Notes: generated from the letters alone by a model not told the origin. A DNA stretch of 64,000 nucleotides from Reticulitermes speratus (GCA_021186555.1 JAJKFL010000002.1:4911001-4975000), one strand, 5' to 3'. Shown: positions 33,010 to 44,915, counted from the stretch's first letter. Made by a program: numbers and translations.

Positions 33010-34675
33010 TGTGAAATGTGTGTGTACCGATATATTGCGCTTGTGAAATGTGTGTGTACCGATATATTGCTCTTGTGAAATGTGTGTGTACCGATATATT
33101 GCGCTTGTGAAATGTGTGTGTACCGATATATTGCGCTTGTGAAATGTGTGTGTACCGATATATTGCGCTTGTGAAATGTGTGTGTACCGATATATTGCGC
33201 TTGTGAAATGTGTGTGTACCGATATATTGCGCTTGTGAAATGTGTGTGTACCGATATATTGCGCTTGTGAAATGTGTGTGTACCGATATATTGCGTTTGT
33301 GAAATGTGTGTGTACCGATATATTGCGCTTGTGAAATGTGTGTGTACCGATATATTGCGCTTGTGAAATGTGTGTGTACCGATATATTGCGCTTGGGAAA
33401 TGTGTGTGTACCGATATATTGCGCTTGTGAAATGTGTGTGTATCGATATATTGCGCTTGTGAAATGTGTGTGTACCGATATATTGCGCTTGTGAAATGTG
33501 TGTGTACCGATATATTGCGCTTGTGAAATGTGTGTGTACCTATATATTGCGCTTGTGAAATGTGTGTGTACCGATATATTGCGCTTGTGAAATGTGTGTG
33601 TACCGATATATTGCGCTTGTGAAATGTGTGTGTACCGATATATTGCGTTTGTGAAATGTGTGTGTACCGATATATTGCGTTTGTGAAATGTGTGTGTACC
33701 GATATATTGCTCTTGTGAAATGTGTGTGTACCGATATATTGCGCTTGTGAAATGTGTGTGTACCGATAAATTGCGTTTGTGAAATGTGTGTGTACCGATA
33801 TATTGCGCTTGTGAAATGTGTGTGTACCGATATATTGCGCTTGTGAAATGTGTGAGTACCGATATATTGCGCTTGTGAAATGTGTGTGTACCGATATATT
33901 GCGCTTGTGAAATGTGTGTGTACCGATATATTGCGCTTGTGAAATGTGTGTGTACCGATATATTGCGTTTGTGAAATGTGTGTGTACCGATATATTGCGT
34001 TTGTGAAATGTGTGTGTACCGATATATTGCTCTTGTGAAATGTGTGTGTACCGATATATTGCGCTTGTGAAATGTGTGTGTACCGATAAATTGCGCTTGT
34101 GAAATGTGTGTGTACCTATATATTGCGCTTGTGAAATGTGTGTGTATCGATATATTGCGCTTGTGAAATGTGTGAGTACCGATATATTGCGCTTGGGAAA
34201 TGTGTGTGTACCGATATATTGCGCTTGGGAAATGTGTGTGTACCGATATATTGCGCTTGTGAAATGTGTGTGTACCGATATATTGCGCTTGGGAAATGTG
34301 TGTGTACCGATATATTGCGCTTGTGAAATGTGTGTGTACCGATATATTGCGCTTGTGAAATGTGTGAGTACCGATATATTGCGCTTGTGAAATGTGTGTG
34401 TACCGATATATTGCGCTTGTGAAATGTGTGTGTACCGATATATTGCGCTTGTGAAATGTGTGTGTACCGATATATTGCGCTTGTGAAATGTGTGTGTACC
34501 GATATATTGCGCTTGTGAAATGTGTGTGTACCGATATATTGCGCTTGTGAAATGTGTGTGTACCGATATATTGCGCTTGTGAAATGTGTGTGTACCGATA
34601 TATTGCGCTTGTGAAATGTGTGTGTACCGATATATTGCGCTTGTGAAATGTGTGTGTACCGATATATTGCGCATA
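33010..34675. repeat. 32-bp tandem array (about 52 units)
   Basis: The unit is cttgtgaaatgtgtgtgtac then cgatatattgcg. Units are 90 to 100 percent identical, with marker variants (gcgtttg, gctcttg, cttggga, gagtacc, cgataaa). Because 32 is not a multiple of three and the minus strand lacks stops in any frame, it yields a spurious 600-codon frame. Confidence 0.97.
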
Positions 34676-34770
34676 CGTTCATTCGTGTAAAAAGCTTCGC
34701 CGTTTGAAATGTTCCGTCTGGTCGCTAGTCTTTTAAACACGTTTACTAGAATATCGTAGAAAACAGAAAA

Positions 34771-35292
34771 GGCAATGTACGTATAACGTGACAATGGGGC
34801 GCGTTCCCGTGACTATTTTTGACGTGGAAAAGCGATAAGTATCACATATTCTGAGTGTGTGTCTGTAGCCTTAGTTATCCAGCATGCAAAGCGCATACGC
34901 CGTATTATATTGTCATCTGTGGCCTGCCTGGCTGTACCATATTTTTCCACATTATCTCATAAACGGCACGATTTTCGGAAAAAAGTTATTGAACATAAAA
35001 TGTATGTTTTGATTTTGTCTACAACTTTTGTCTGAAACATTTCTTATTATAAGAAGAATTCAGCGAGATATTGTCATAAATGTATATAGGTCTTCATGTA
35101 AAGTGCCCGTTATTCTTGTCAGATTTTAATGAAACTTGAATTTTTTTGAAACTCTGTCGAGAGACAGAGTTTCAAAAAAATACTCAAATATAAAATTCAT
35201 GAAAATCTGTCCAGTGGGAGCCGAGTTGTTCCATGTGGACGGACAGACCGACATGACGAAGCTAATAGTCGCTTTAAACAATTTTGCTAACA
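34771..35292 (+). repeat. Dispersed repeat of about 520 bp, copy 1
   Basis: Collinear with the reverse strand of 56631-57146. Shared words include aaagcgcatacgccgtatta/ggcgcatgcgctttgcat, cacattatctcataaacgg, tgtctgaaacatttcttatt and aagtgcccgttattcttgtc. It contains a perfect 18-bp hairpin (35141-35158 with 35163-35180). No coding frame; class unknown. Confidence 0.85.
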
Positions 35293-35463
35293 CGCCTAAA
35301 AACTGTAATTTCTAACGATAACTAGATAATTAAGCAACCCTGCAAACCGCATACTCGTATTATGCTACAGCGACAGACGTACCAAATCTCAATTTTCCTG
35401 CTAACCTGTAAAGTGTCTGTTGTTCATAACCCTGGAGCTTTAACATTTGTATATGCAATGTCG

Positions 35464-35520
35464 TGTATTTCCCTGTTGATGGTTAAATGACTAGCCGAAA
35501 CATGTAGCAGTGTGAATACA
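35464..35520 (+). ncRNA. Hammerhead-like motif, one core change
   Basis: Core CTGTTGA (35473-35479; A6 changed to T), extra T, helix II GGTTA/TAGCC, GAAA (35497-35500), CATGTA (predicted cut after 35506). Outer helix I is perfect: TGTATT (35464-35469) with AATACA (35515-35520), beyond an internal loop as in natural type I hammerheads. The core change predicts little activity. It shares gaaacatgtagcagtgt with the copy at 54619. Confidence 0.5.
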
Positions 35521-36243
35521 CAGACAGTTGTAAATTTAATAAGCGTGATTTGACGGTGTTTAGTTAAATATTGACATTTATCGTTTTTAGATTATACACT
35601 ATAAAGAAAAATTAATGTTTGAACAAAAATTAAAATCTTAATAAAAGTTATATATTTACGGTACGAATTCTGTTCATAAGACGAAATATCTTCGAAATTA
35701 GTTTTGTATAAAATATGGTTTATATTACAGGTAACCAAAATTAAACTGTTTGTGTGATGCCCGGCTTACGTCACATAATGCCGCCTTGCCCTGTTCAGAA
35801 ATTTCTTACTGAAGATATACGTGCGAACGGACGGAATGACAGGCATAGGGTAAGTAGACATGACTCCCCTATTATGCGCTCAATTGATGTGCTTTTTTTT
35901 GAAAGTCAGTATGAAAATGCATCTTCTTCTACAGACTCCAACATCAGTATTGTAGAATGTATTCGTCTCCACGTGTAGTACAGCAACAAAAGGTCTGTTT
36001 AGAACATACTTTCGAATTCTTGATTTAATTGAATTTCCAGACAGTATTTATGGTTTGGGTGTTGTTAGCGCCGGGATTCCGAGAATTGAAGTTAATTGCT
36101 TTGATGTTTGATGGTGACAAAGATGGGAAGAAGGAAGTAAGTTTATATTCCACTCGCAGACAGAGGGAGACGGATGCATCTCGTACGTTGTGCACGTAAC
36201 GACAGGCAGTCCTGTATGCGGGACCAATGTGTCGGCCCCGAAG
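35521..36243. other. Stretch without recognised gene
   Basis: A 74-codon frame (35754-35978) is unrecognised. No dispersed family found. Confidence 0.35.
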
Positions 36244-36260
36244 CCCCTAGGCTAGAGGTA

Positions 36261-36564
36261 AAGGTAAAGCAATCCCATTACAGGCCTGACAGGCCATTAG
36301 GGCTCCAGTAGGTTGAGGCTCCCAGGTTTTTAGACAATCGGCACATGAAGGTGGTAAGGTTGTCAGCCCTACGCACCGGCCGCCTTTACCCCCCCAGGAA
36401 AGATTCCTGGTACTCATTTCTGTTAGAGGCTGAGTCGACCCCAGGGCCATAGTGCGACCGAGAGGATTATGTCAATGAAAAATTCCAGTGACACCATCGG
36501 GAATCGAAACCGCGACCTTCCGGCTTGTAGCGCAGTGCCTCAACCAACTGCGCCACCGCGTGCC
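36261..36564 (-). mobile_element. SINE-B, full length with 17-bp target duplication
   Basis: Plus strand from aaggtaaagcaatcccatta (3' end) to caaccaactgcgccaccgcg (head); B box is cgggaatcgaaaccgcg, slightly altered. The direct repeat CCCCTAGGCTAGAGGTA is at 36244-36260 and 36565-36581, identical over 17 bases, so this is a fairly recent insertion. Confidence 0.93.
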
Positions 36565-36716
36565 CCCCTAGGCTAGAGGTACTCTCTAGAAAACAAGTAG
36601 GAGCCACTGATAGATTTACAGTGCCCTAGGATAGGTCCCAGCCTCTAAGTGATGAAATTTAGAACTAGGGATAGAAGATGTCATTCACAGCAATTCTTAT
36701 ATGTTGTAAAGTTTTA

Positions 36717-36762
36717 CTGCAACATGTTTCGACTGAAATGTAAAGAACCATCATCAGGTTGA
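36717..36762 (-). ncRNA. Hammerhead-like motif, degraded helices
   Basis: Minus strand CTGATGA (36751-36757) and GAAACATGTT (36721-36730) are intact, but helix II does not fold and helix I has only one junction pair. Probably inactive. Confidence 0.35.
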
Positions 36763-36834
36763 CATGGTACCAAAGAAAGTTGTATGCATATCACCTTAAT
36801 TATTTTGTAGAGGAATATCATACATACAATAAAA

Positions 36835-37090
36835 AGAAGAAAGGCTAACTGGATTGGTCACATCTTGCGTAGAAACTGCCTTCTGAAACATGTGATTGAA
36901 GGAAAGTTAGAGGGAAGGATAGAAATGATGGGAAGACGAGGAAGAAGACGTAAGCTGCTACTGGATGACCTTAAGGAAAAGAGAAGATACTGGAAATTGA
37001 AAGAGGAAGCACTAGATCGCACACTGTGGAGAACTCGCTTTGGAAGAGGCTACGGACCTGTCGTAAGACAGACTGCAGAGTGAATGGATA
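36835..37090 (+). pseudogene. LINE ORF2 C-terminal end (WRTRFGRG type), best copy
   Basis: It encodes RRNCLLKHVIEGKLEGRIEM, GRRGRRRKLLLDDLKEK, RYWKLKEEALDRTLWRTRFG, RGYGPVVRQTAE, then a TGA stop at 37081. Upstream in the same frame are words like KANWIGHILRRN, typical of the region after the RT palm in RTE-like LINEs. It is open for 72 codons but 5' truncated, with no RT catalytic motif present. Copies at 4783 and 39424 are of the same family. Confidence 0.8.
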
Positions 37091-37141
37091 TGTATGCTTT
37101 AGATCGTAACTTACAGTGTCTTAAAAAGCATACTATAAGCC

Positions 37142-37438
37142 AGGGGTGGCCAAACTTGCTTAACGTAAGAGCCACATACGATAAACTTCAGACGTTTCAG
37201 AGCCACAACACATGAACAAATATTACACACACGTTTTTATTGTTACACGCACATTTTGTTACAAAAATTCTTAAATACATTTACTCGCCATAAACATTAA
37301 ACTTACGTTTTAATCCAGCGGACTCTCAGTTTATACCGGTAAATAATTATAAAGCTTGGAAATTTTTTTATTTACCTTGTATATGAATTATAATGCAAAA
37401 AGGAGCTCAGCCAACATATTTCCGCTAGCCGCACATTA
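37142..37438 (+). mobile_element. hAT-like element, 3' truncated
   Basis: It begins caggggtggccaaacttgct and aagagccacatacgataaac. I know this start from widespread hAT-type elements, whose other end should mirror it (ggccacccctg). Only an inner agccgcaca is seen near 37430, so the right end is missing. Confidence 0.6.
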
Positions 37439-37472
37439 TATGTCAATTATTAATATTATTATAATATTATTT

Positions 37473-37672
37473 GTCTTCTCCAAAACGTCCATACCGGCTC
37501 TGGGGCCCCACCCAGCCACCTATTCAATGGTTACCAGGGTTCTCTCCCGGGGTTAAAGCTGCCGGGTCGTGATGTTGACCACTCATTTCCATCCAGTGCC
37601 GAGGTTGATAATGGGTGGAGCTATACCTTCACTCCCCCTATATGCGTTTATGGCGTAGACAGGGACAAGTTT
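37473..37672 (+). mobile_element. SINE-C body
   Basis: ccaaaacgtccataccggct, caatggttaccagggttctc, catccagtgccgaggttgat, atatgcgtttatggcgtaga. Head lost. Confidence 0.8.
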
Positions 37673-37689
37673 ACACATACGGGCGGAGA

Positions 37690-38552
37690 AATATACGACG
37701 TTTCGGTGAGATACTGTTTATGTATTCAGATATAAATAAGAGAATGGCGTCTGTTCTGTGGGGCGCTTTATATTAGGAAGAAGGTCCATATCACTGTGTG
37801 GCAGCTGCTTCCAAGATGTCGCATGTATGTCCAAAAATATACGACGTTTCGGTGAGATACTATTTATGTATTCAGATGTAAATAAGAGAATGGCGTATGT
37901 TCTGTGGGGCACTTTGTGTTAGGAAGAAGGTCCATATGACTGTGTGGCAGCTGCTTCCAAGATGTCGCATGTATGTCCACAAATATACGACGTTTCGGTG
38001 AGATACTGTTTATGTATTCAGATGTAAATAAGAGAATGGCGTCTGTTCTGTGGGGCACTTTGTATTAGGAAGAAGGTCCATATCACTGTGTGGCAGCTGC
38101 TTCCAAGATGTCGCATGTATGTCCACAAATATACGACGTTTCGGTGAGATACTGTTTATGTATTCAGATGTAAGTAAGAGAATGGCGTCTGTTCTGTGGG
38201 GCACTTTGTATTAGGAAGAAGGTCCATATCACTGTGTGGCAACTGCTTTCGAGATGTCGCATGTATGTCCACAAATATACGACGTTTCGGTGAGATACTG
38301 TTTATGTATTCAGATGTAAATAAGAGAATGGCGTATGTTCTGTGGGGCACTTTGTGTTAGGAAGAAGGTCCATATGACTGTGTGGCAGCTGCTTTCGAGA
38401 TGTCGCATGTATGTCCACAAATATACGACGTTTCGGTGAGATACTGTTTATGTATTCAGATGTAAATAAGAGAATGGCGTATGTTCTGTGGGGCACTTTG
38501 TGTTAGGAAGAAGGTCCATATGACTGTGTGGCAGCTGCTTTCGAGATGTCGC
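37690..38552. repeat. 146-bp tandem array (about six units)
   Basis: Units begin aatatacgacgtttcggtga at 37690, 37836, 37982, 38128, 38274 and 38420, an exact 146-bp period. The minus strand of each contains ctgaata ... ccgaaacgtc, a possible worn hammerhead remnant. Identical 64-codon minus frames in each unit are repeat by-products. Confidence 0.95.
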
Positions 38553-39355
38553 ACGTAAGATGCTGTCCACAAAATGGACAGTGTTTGTCGAAACTACAGG
38601 CTCGCTCGCACCAGACAACTAGCTTAGCCCTCAAGAAAATGGCAAGCTCTGATTATAACGGGAACTAGCGCAATGCGACTCTGCTATGTTGCCATATCAG
38701 CCCGAGTGATATGGAATAACTACCGTGCGACCTGTCGCTTGTCGTTACTTACAACGCTTTTACACGCACAATTATTTCAGGCGTTCGTTTTGTAGCGTGG
38801 AATTACGCTGTATCAAATACACAAGAAAGAAATAAGTATACATAGACTGCCATTTTCAGAGGAATACAAGAACTCCCCCCCCCCCCTGGCTTTTAGAATC
38901 TACGTTCATAAATCCCTCCAAGTCACAGGACCGGAGTAACGTAATTTTTATGGCGAGAGGGAAGTGTTTTTTCGTGCTTAATTCCGAAAATATAGGATCG
39001 GTCCATGTCGGAGAAGGGATAAATTCCAAGACTTCGCGACGTTTGGAAGGAACGTACCCGTAGTGCCTTCGAAACGTCGGGAGTCAGTTACCCAGTGATG
39101 CAGCGTCATATCCCAGATAAACGGAATCTTCAACGCCAGTTATTTTTAGTGACATAATTCAGAAATATTCGTTGAAACAAAAGTGCGATCACTCCACATT
39201 TTTTTTTCTCACGGGTTTTCCGTAAAAAAAAGAAACGTTACTGTCGGTCACTTACTGTCGGTCAATTACTGTCGGTCAATTACTGTCGGTCACTTACATC
39301 CCTTTCCAAAAATCGTAATTCAATACTTTTAACTCTAGTATTGCCCTAGAGATAA
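38553..39355. other. Stretch without recognised gene
   Basis: It contains a C run (38877-38886), a GAAACGTC-bearing retroelement-end fragment (39070-39125), and a short four-fold repeat of actgtcggtca (39240-39295). Confidence 0.45.
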
Positions 39356-40822
39356 ATATTCAGTTCGTACCGCGCAGTAAACACATTCCGTCTGCGTTAT
39401 AAAAAAAGCAATCGGTTAATGCTAATATTCATACTGCAGTCTGTCTTACGACATGTCCGTAGCCTCTTCCAAAGCGAGTTCTCCACAGGGTGCGATCTAG
39501 TGCTTCCTCTTTCAGTTTACAGTATCTTCTCTTTTCCTTAAGGTCATCCAGTAGCTTCTTACGTCTACTTCCTCGTCTTCCCGTCCCTTCTATCCTTCCC
39601 TCTAACTATCCTTCAATAACGTGTTTTAGAAGTTAATGCTGTATAGCGAAATAATCTCCACTTGTTCTGAGATCCACACAAAACACATAAATACACTGTG
39701 TGGGCAGAACATAGAATTGTTCGTACCGCGCAGTAAACACACTCCGCCTCAGTTATACAAACCAATCAGTTAATGCTGTACAGTGAAATAATCGCTGTTT
39801 GTTCTGAGATCCACACAAAACACATAAATACAGTCCGTACCGCGCAGTAAACACACTCCGTCTCAGTTATACAAACCAGTCAGTTAATGCTGTACAGTGA
39901 AATAATCGCTGTTTGTTCTGAGATCCACACAAAACACATAAATACAGCCCGTACCGCTCAGTAAACACACTCCGTCTCAGTTATACAAACCAGTCAGTTA
40001 ATGTTGTACAGTGAAATAATCGCTGTTTGTTCTGAGATCCACACAAAACACATAAATACAGCCCGTACCGCGCAGTAAACACACTCCGTCTCAGTTATAC
40101 AAACCAGTCAGTTAATGTTGTACAGTGAAATAATCGCTGTTTGTTCTGAGATCCACACAAAACACATAAATACAGCCCGTACCGCGCAGTAAACACACTC
40201 CGTCTCAGTTATACAAACCAGTCAGTTAATGTTGTACAGTGAAATAATCGCTGTTTGTTCTGAGATCCACACAAAACACATAAATACAGCCCGTACCGCG
40301 CAGTAAACACACTCCGTCTCAGTTATACAAACCAGTCAGTTAATGTTGTACAGTGAAATAATCGCTGTTTGTTCTGAGATCCACACAAAACACATAAATA
40401 CAGCCCGTACCGCGCAGTAAACACACTCCGTCTCAGTTATACAAACCAGTCAGTTAATGTTGTACAGTGAAATAATCGCTGTTTGTTCTGAGATCCACAC
40501 AAAACACATAAATACAGCCCGTACCGCGCAGTAAACACACTCCGTCTCAGTTATACAAACCAGTCAGTTAATGTTGTACAGTGAAATAATCGCTGTTTGT
40601 TCTGAGATCCACACAAAACACATAAATTCAGTCCGTACCGCGCAGTAAACACACTCCGTCTCAGTTATACAAACCAGTCAGTTAATGTTGTACAGTGAAA
40701 TAATCGCTGTTTGTTCTGAGATCCACACAAAACACATAAATACACTGTGTGGGCAGAACGTAGAATTTGTGAATGTTAAACTTGGTGGTACATATAGTGA
40801 CCAATGGGCTTTACAGGGTTAA
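39356..40822 (-). repeat. 114-bp satellite element, about ten units, interrupted by a LINE
   Basis: Reverse orientation; trailer near 39356, leader at the right end (gtgggcagaacgtagaattt, ctttacagggttaa). A LINE fragment at 39424-39631 splits the first unit. The inner seven units are almost identical to each other (all with cagcccgtaccgcgcag), so they spread recently inside the array. Confidence 0.92.
39424..39631 (-). mobile_element. LINE 3' end nested in the satellite
   Basis: Minus strand matches the WRTRFGRG-type LINE end (plus strand: agtctgtcttacgacatgtc, cctcttccaaagcgagttct, ttaaggtcatccagtagctt). The direct repeat GTTAATGCT is at 39415-39423 and 39632-39640, satellite sequence on both sides. 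So the LINE was active after this array existed. Confidence 0.9.
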
Positions 40823-41689
40823 TCCAAGAGTGATTAGTGACGACGAACTGTGCGGTTTGTTTATCATATTCGCACGTGTTTAACTCGTATTGAGGACGTC
40901 AGTCTTACGCAGAAATGGCCTGCCACAGCACTGAGATGTTTGCACTGTTTTACTCACGTAACTTAAATTTCACACAAACGATATTTGACATTCTTTTCCA
41001 AAGTTTGCGTTTTTAATGTCTGCAAAACGTGCAACTGCTCTACTCAAACAATCAAACATTTCTCTTTGTCTTGTGTTTGTGAATTTTAAGTAGGCGTAGA
41101 CTGCGAGGTACTGCAGCCTTCTGCCATACATTTCCTTGAAGCACAGAGAGGCGACAAGAATTTTTTAATTAATTATATATGTCTATAAATCGCATCTTAT
41201 GTACGAGATACATTCGCTCCCATGCATTTTGGTTTTTGTTGAACGCCATTTAATAATCTTGATCAAAGACATGTCAAGGACAGATATTTCTTTCTATTCG
41301 ACTAAAACGGAATGCAGTGAGACAGGCAAACTGTGTTTTTGCTACAGTTTTATTCACTTTTCAGCCTTTCGACGACAGGTGGTTCAGAAATGAAGCGATT
41401 CAATTCGACGATGATCAAAACAGTTCTATGTTCTACAGCATTATAATTATTATTGTTATTATTATTATTATTGTTATTGTTACACGCCCATTGAATTCCG
41501 TTCTTTGATGACTTGTGAAAACCTGTAAACAACGGAGGCCGTGTGCTAACTCTTGATTCTTTCCTCAACGCATGTGTCTGCGAATATAATTCTTCCTCAT
41601 TTCTATAAATATAAAAAAATATAAATGATGCAACTGATTCAAACGCCATCTGTGATGTACGGCCGAAAACAATTTCATTAAAAAAATGG
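40823..41689. other. Stretch without recognised gene
   Basis: TTA/TTG-rich microsatellite at about 41440-41482; frames of 63 to 99 codons over it are shadows. No gene recognised. Confidence 0.4.
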
Positions 41690-42260
41690 AGGGGCGTGAA
41701 AGATTTTGGGTATAAGGAAAGGGGAAAAGCCGATGAGGAATGGAGGGGTGGAGAGGAGAGTGCGCGTCTGCGCAGTAGCGCTCACTGAGGTAGTCTAGCA
41801 GCCGTGCCTGCCAGTTTCAAATTGGAATGGGTTGAGCGAGCTGGTGAGACAGAGAGAGAGAGAGAGAGAGAGGAAAGAGTTTTTTAAGTCTTCTTTATGG
41901 ATTGAACGGATGGTCTGGGCCAAAGGGGAATATAGGCAGAAAAAAATATAGCATAAAGGAGAGAAAAACGGGGGAAAGGAGGAGAAGATGGAAGGAGGAA
42001 TCGTGAAGGGGAAGACTGACGATCCCCCGTTTTTCACTTGATTTTCATCTGTTTCCTTCAGTTCAAGTTTGGCGGGGGACTGGAATGGAGCGAAGCACAG
42101 TGAAACGAAAGGATTGATGTAATAAGGAAGGGGTTTAAGAAGGATCTGTTGGGCGCAGGAAGTTGGCAGGACGCAACGAGTTGTGCGGTACCGAGTTTTG
42201 TGACATTATAGTGAAGTGAGTCTGTAGGTGATAGTCGGTGACAGTTGGTGGAATGTGGTG
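41690..42260 (+). promoter_or_regulatory. Possible promoter and 5' untranslated exon
   Basis: It departs from its surroundings: purine-rich with an (AG)n tract (41852-41872), a GCGCAGTAGCGC palindromic site at 41771-41782 similar to an NRF1 site, then downstream a possible splice donor (gaa|gtgagt at 42214). No repeat family covers it. No ATG-initiated frame of note follows, so if real it would be a non-coding first exon whose coding exons lie outside the window. Confidence 0.3.
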
Positions 42261-43856
42261 TCGATTGTTATGTTGAATTTTTTTTTTTTATTAGGGATAT
42301 CGTAAGATTGAAACGTTTTTATTTACAACAGTGCCTAAACCTGAATCAGGCCATCGTTATTATACAGGACGTGTGAAATACGATGTACCGCGGCTTATCA
42401 CCTCACTGAATCCATTCTGTTGGATATTTGCGTTGTGTTTGTGTGACATGTGTTGCTACAGTGGAGCACGCGTGCCTTGTAACTTCTGCTAAAGTGCATG
42501 CCGTGGTATTTGTCTCTAACACTACATCATCTTGTACTCGGAGTAACTGACCTTCTAGCTGTACAGGCTAACTACTCTGTCACCTATTGTCATCACTCAA
42601 CAATACAGGTCAGTACGTCTGTGACTAAGATTACAACCAAGGTTAGTACGTCACAAGTCGAACGTTAGTTTTTGTTACCATTTAAAGTGTTTGGTCGTGT
42701 TATTCACATCAGGTGTTTTGTGGGGGCTGTGGCGATTGATTTAGACGTCGGTCATTGCTTTAATGAGTTCATGAGCGTAAGGGTCAAGCGATTTATAAAC
42801 AGGGTTTTGCCAGTGTAAATTAGGTTCTTCGTGCGAAATGAGATCGTCTTTTAGCGAGTATAATTTACGATTATTGATTTCCTTATGCGTAATTTTGCGT
42901 GTTAAGTTTCGTTCACAACTACTGCCGTACTGGAAACATGACAATTTTTCATTTCTGGCTAGATATTTAGGCGCAGTGCTTGTTTAATTACTTTCGAAGT
43001 CGTGATATGTGTGTAGTATCATACTTTAAGTAAGGCGTATTCCGAAGTGTGTTACAATGGATGATACGACCCGAAACATTTGTATTTCACGAGTACCTTG
43101 GAACTACAACTGTACAATGTGTAATTAATAGTTATTTTTAAGATGAAGTTAATATTGTGTGCTAATGGTTTCTTTGTATTATGCGTGCGGTAAAATCAAG
43201 GTTATGGATGTTCCGTTACACACAGAACTTTCGAAAGGCTTGTAGGTGCCGAAACTTGTGTCCGCTCGGAATTTTTTTTTTTTTACGCTGAGACTTACAC
43301 AATATTCAGTGAATTTTCGGAGCAGGTATTTGCACCATTAATAGATGCCAGTTACCAATTTGGTACTGTTGGGGAAATTATAATTCTTCAGATGTGTAAT
43401 AATAGTGCTGAAGTCCCCAGTCCTTGGGTTTCTCCCATTTTACGTAAATTTAATGGTGGCCAGTTTTTTTTATGTAAATAGTGTCTGTGTGTGTGTGTGG
43501 GAGGAACAAAATATATTGTCCGACTAGTCGTTTGAAAATATATTTCCAGTTAATGTAAGTTCTTAGATGTAGAAGTTATGACGTGTTTTATTGCGCGGAA
43601 TTTCTCGTTTAGGAAAGTTTGAAAAAGGGCGTTTTCAGAAACGAGACATGAAGAACAAATATAGCTACATCAGCCCGTTTGCTACAGCATGTAGCTATCT
43701 TTGTTTTTGTCAGATCGAATCGTTGTTTTTTTTTTTTTGGTCCCTTTTCCGTGTTTCCACACGTTGAACTTCGGAGCGCGTTATTTAACTACGCTGTTAG
43801 TAGCTAAAGTTACACAGTGTCGGTAATAGATGAATGAGTATGTGGCATTAGTGGAT
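42261..43856. other. Low-repeat stretch without recognised coding
   Basis: The longest stretch with none of the repeat families. It could be an intron of a gene starting near 41.7-42.2 kb; no exon identified. Confidence 0.35.
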
Positions 43857-43997
43857 ATACAAAGGCGGAAGTACTCGGAGGACAAAGAAAAACCTGTCTC
43901 GGTGCCAATTTGTTCGCTCCAAATCACCGCACAGACTGGCCTGGGATCGAACTAGTGCTTCTAAGGCTAAAGGCCGGAGGCTGACTCTCTCTATGAC
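43857..43997 (-). mobile_element. SINE-D, diverged
   Basis: Plus strand: gcggaagtactcggaggaca, gaaaaacctgtctcggtgcc, ccgcacagactggcctggga followed by gatcgaac. The body and a worn head are seen. Confidence 0.65.
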
Positions 43998-44746
43998 CAT
44001 TTTGTTGTCATTGTCCATTGTTAAATAAAAATCGTCACTAGTGCGTGAGGTTGAAGTCCCGTGGTGTGGCGAAGCATTAGTTTTATCCAACTTAGCGATG
44101 CATTTTCCCATCTAATAAAGTATGGAAAAAGACAGGTCATTAGAATATAAACACATTTGATGTACGTAACGATAATTAAAAACCCAAATATCTGGTTGAT
44201 GGGAAAAATGTAATAATGAATTATGATTGTATTTGACGGCTGTACAGTAGTGCTGTGGGCCTCGTATTTATTGCAAGTAACCAGTATTACAGCGCGTATA
44301 TCAGTAATGGCTTCTCTCAAGCTCTGTCTCTCTAGCCCCAAGACATGCCTATTAGTGTCTTCTAAAAAAAATTGTTAACATTGTACTAAATGACTTGAAT
44401 TTTAGCACTGCTCTCAGATGTTAGGCACTATCGCAAAATATACTATTGTCTTTGGAATTTTGGGGTTACTGCATTTTCATTTCCTGGAAAGCATGTGTTT
44501 TTCGTGTTAATTTTATCGCCATAATTTTGGATGAAGTGCCATTATTCATAGTGCCTGGGCGATTTAATAGGATCGTGACTTAGTGACATCTTAAAAATTG
44601 AGCTGTTATGGTGTTCGGTTTAGAATTGATGATTTGTATGCATGTTTATAGGTTGCAAGTGTTTATAGTGGTCAGTGTTCGTTTGTAAGTCAACTATTCT
44701 GTATCCGTAATGTGCTGATAGTTTTAATCGGCACTCAAACACTATC
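43998..44746. other. Stretch without recognised gene
   Basis: A 106-codon minus frame (44021-44341) has no recognised motif. Confidence 0.35.
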
Positions 44747-44915
44747 AGATGTCAGCAGATAACGCCTTTAGTTTCTTCCTCTGCTTAGTCGATAAATCAT
44801 TTTTTCTTGAATCGAGCTTAGAAGGCTTGGGCTGGCGCTGTGTGCTGCTGTCGGTACTTGCTGTGGCGATAGCCGCCCGCCGCGGATACATTTTTCGTCT
44901 TTTCAGTCGAATTGG
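44747..44915 (-). CDS. Possible terminal exon, basic C-terminus, unrecognised
   Basis: The minus strand reads RLKRRKMYPRRAAIATAS, then STQRQPKPSKLDSRKNDLST and KQRKKLKALSADI, stop TGA at 44747. The composition (Lys/Arg/Ser-rich, few hydrophobics) and GC level differ from neighbouring DNA and look like the disordered end of a nuclear protein. It lies in a 96-codon frame beginning at 45035. An acceptor-like site upstream is not convincing, and no AATAAA was seen shortly after the stop. It may be a real exon, a processed fragment or chance. Confidence 0.25.

Noticed and set aside
32992-34794. A 600-codon minus-strand frame
   Set aside because: It is produced by the 32-bp array, which lacks stops in all three minus frames. 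The protein is a pure 32-residue repeat with unrelated ends, and neighbouring frames are also open.
37690-38552. Calling each 146-bp unit a hammerhead
   Set aside because: The core reads CTGAATA, G8 is missing, and no helix II forms. Kept only as a possible remnant.
39060-39125. Hammerhead at the cgaaacgtcggg motif
   Set aside because: The GAAAC-GTC half is present, but no CTGANGA with a foldable helix II lies upstream within range.
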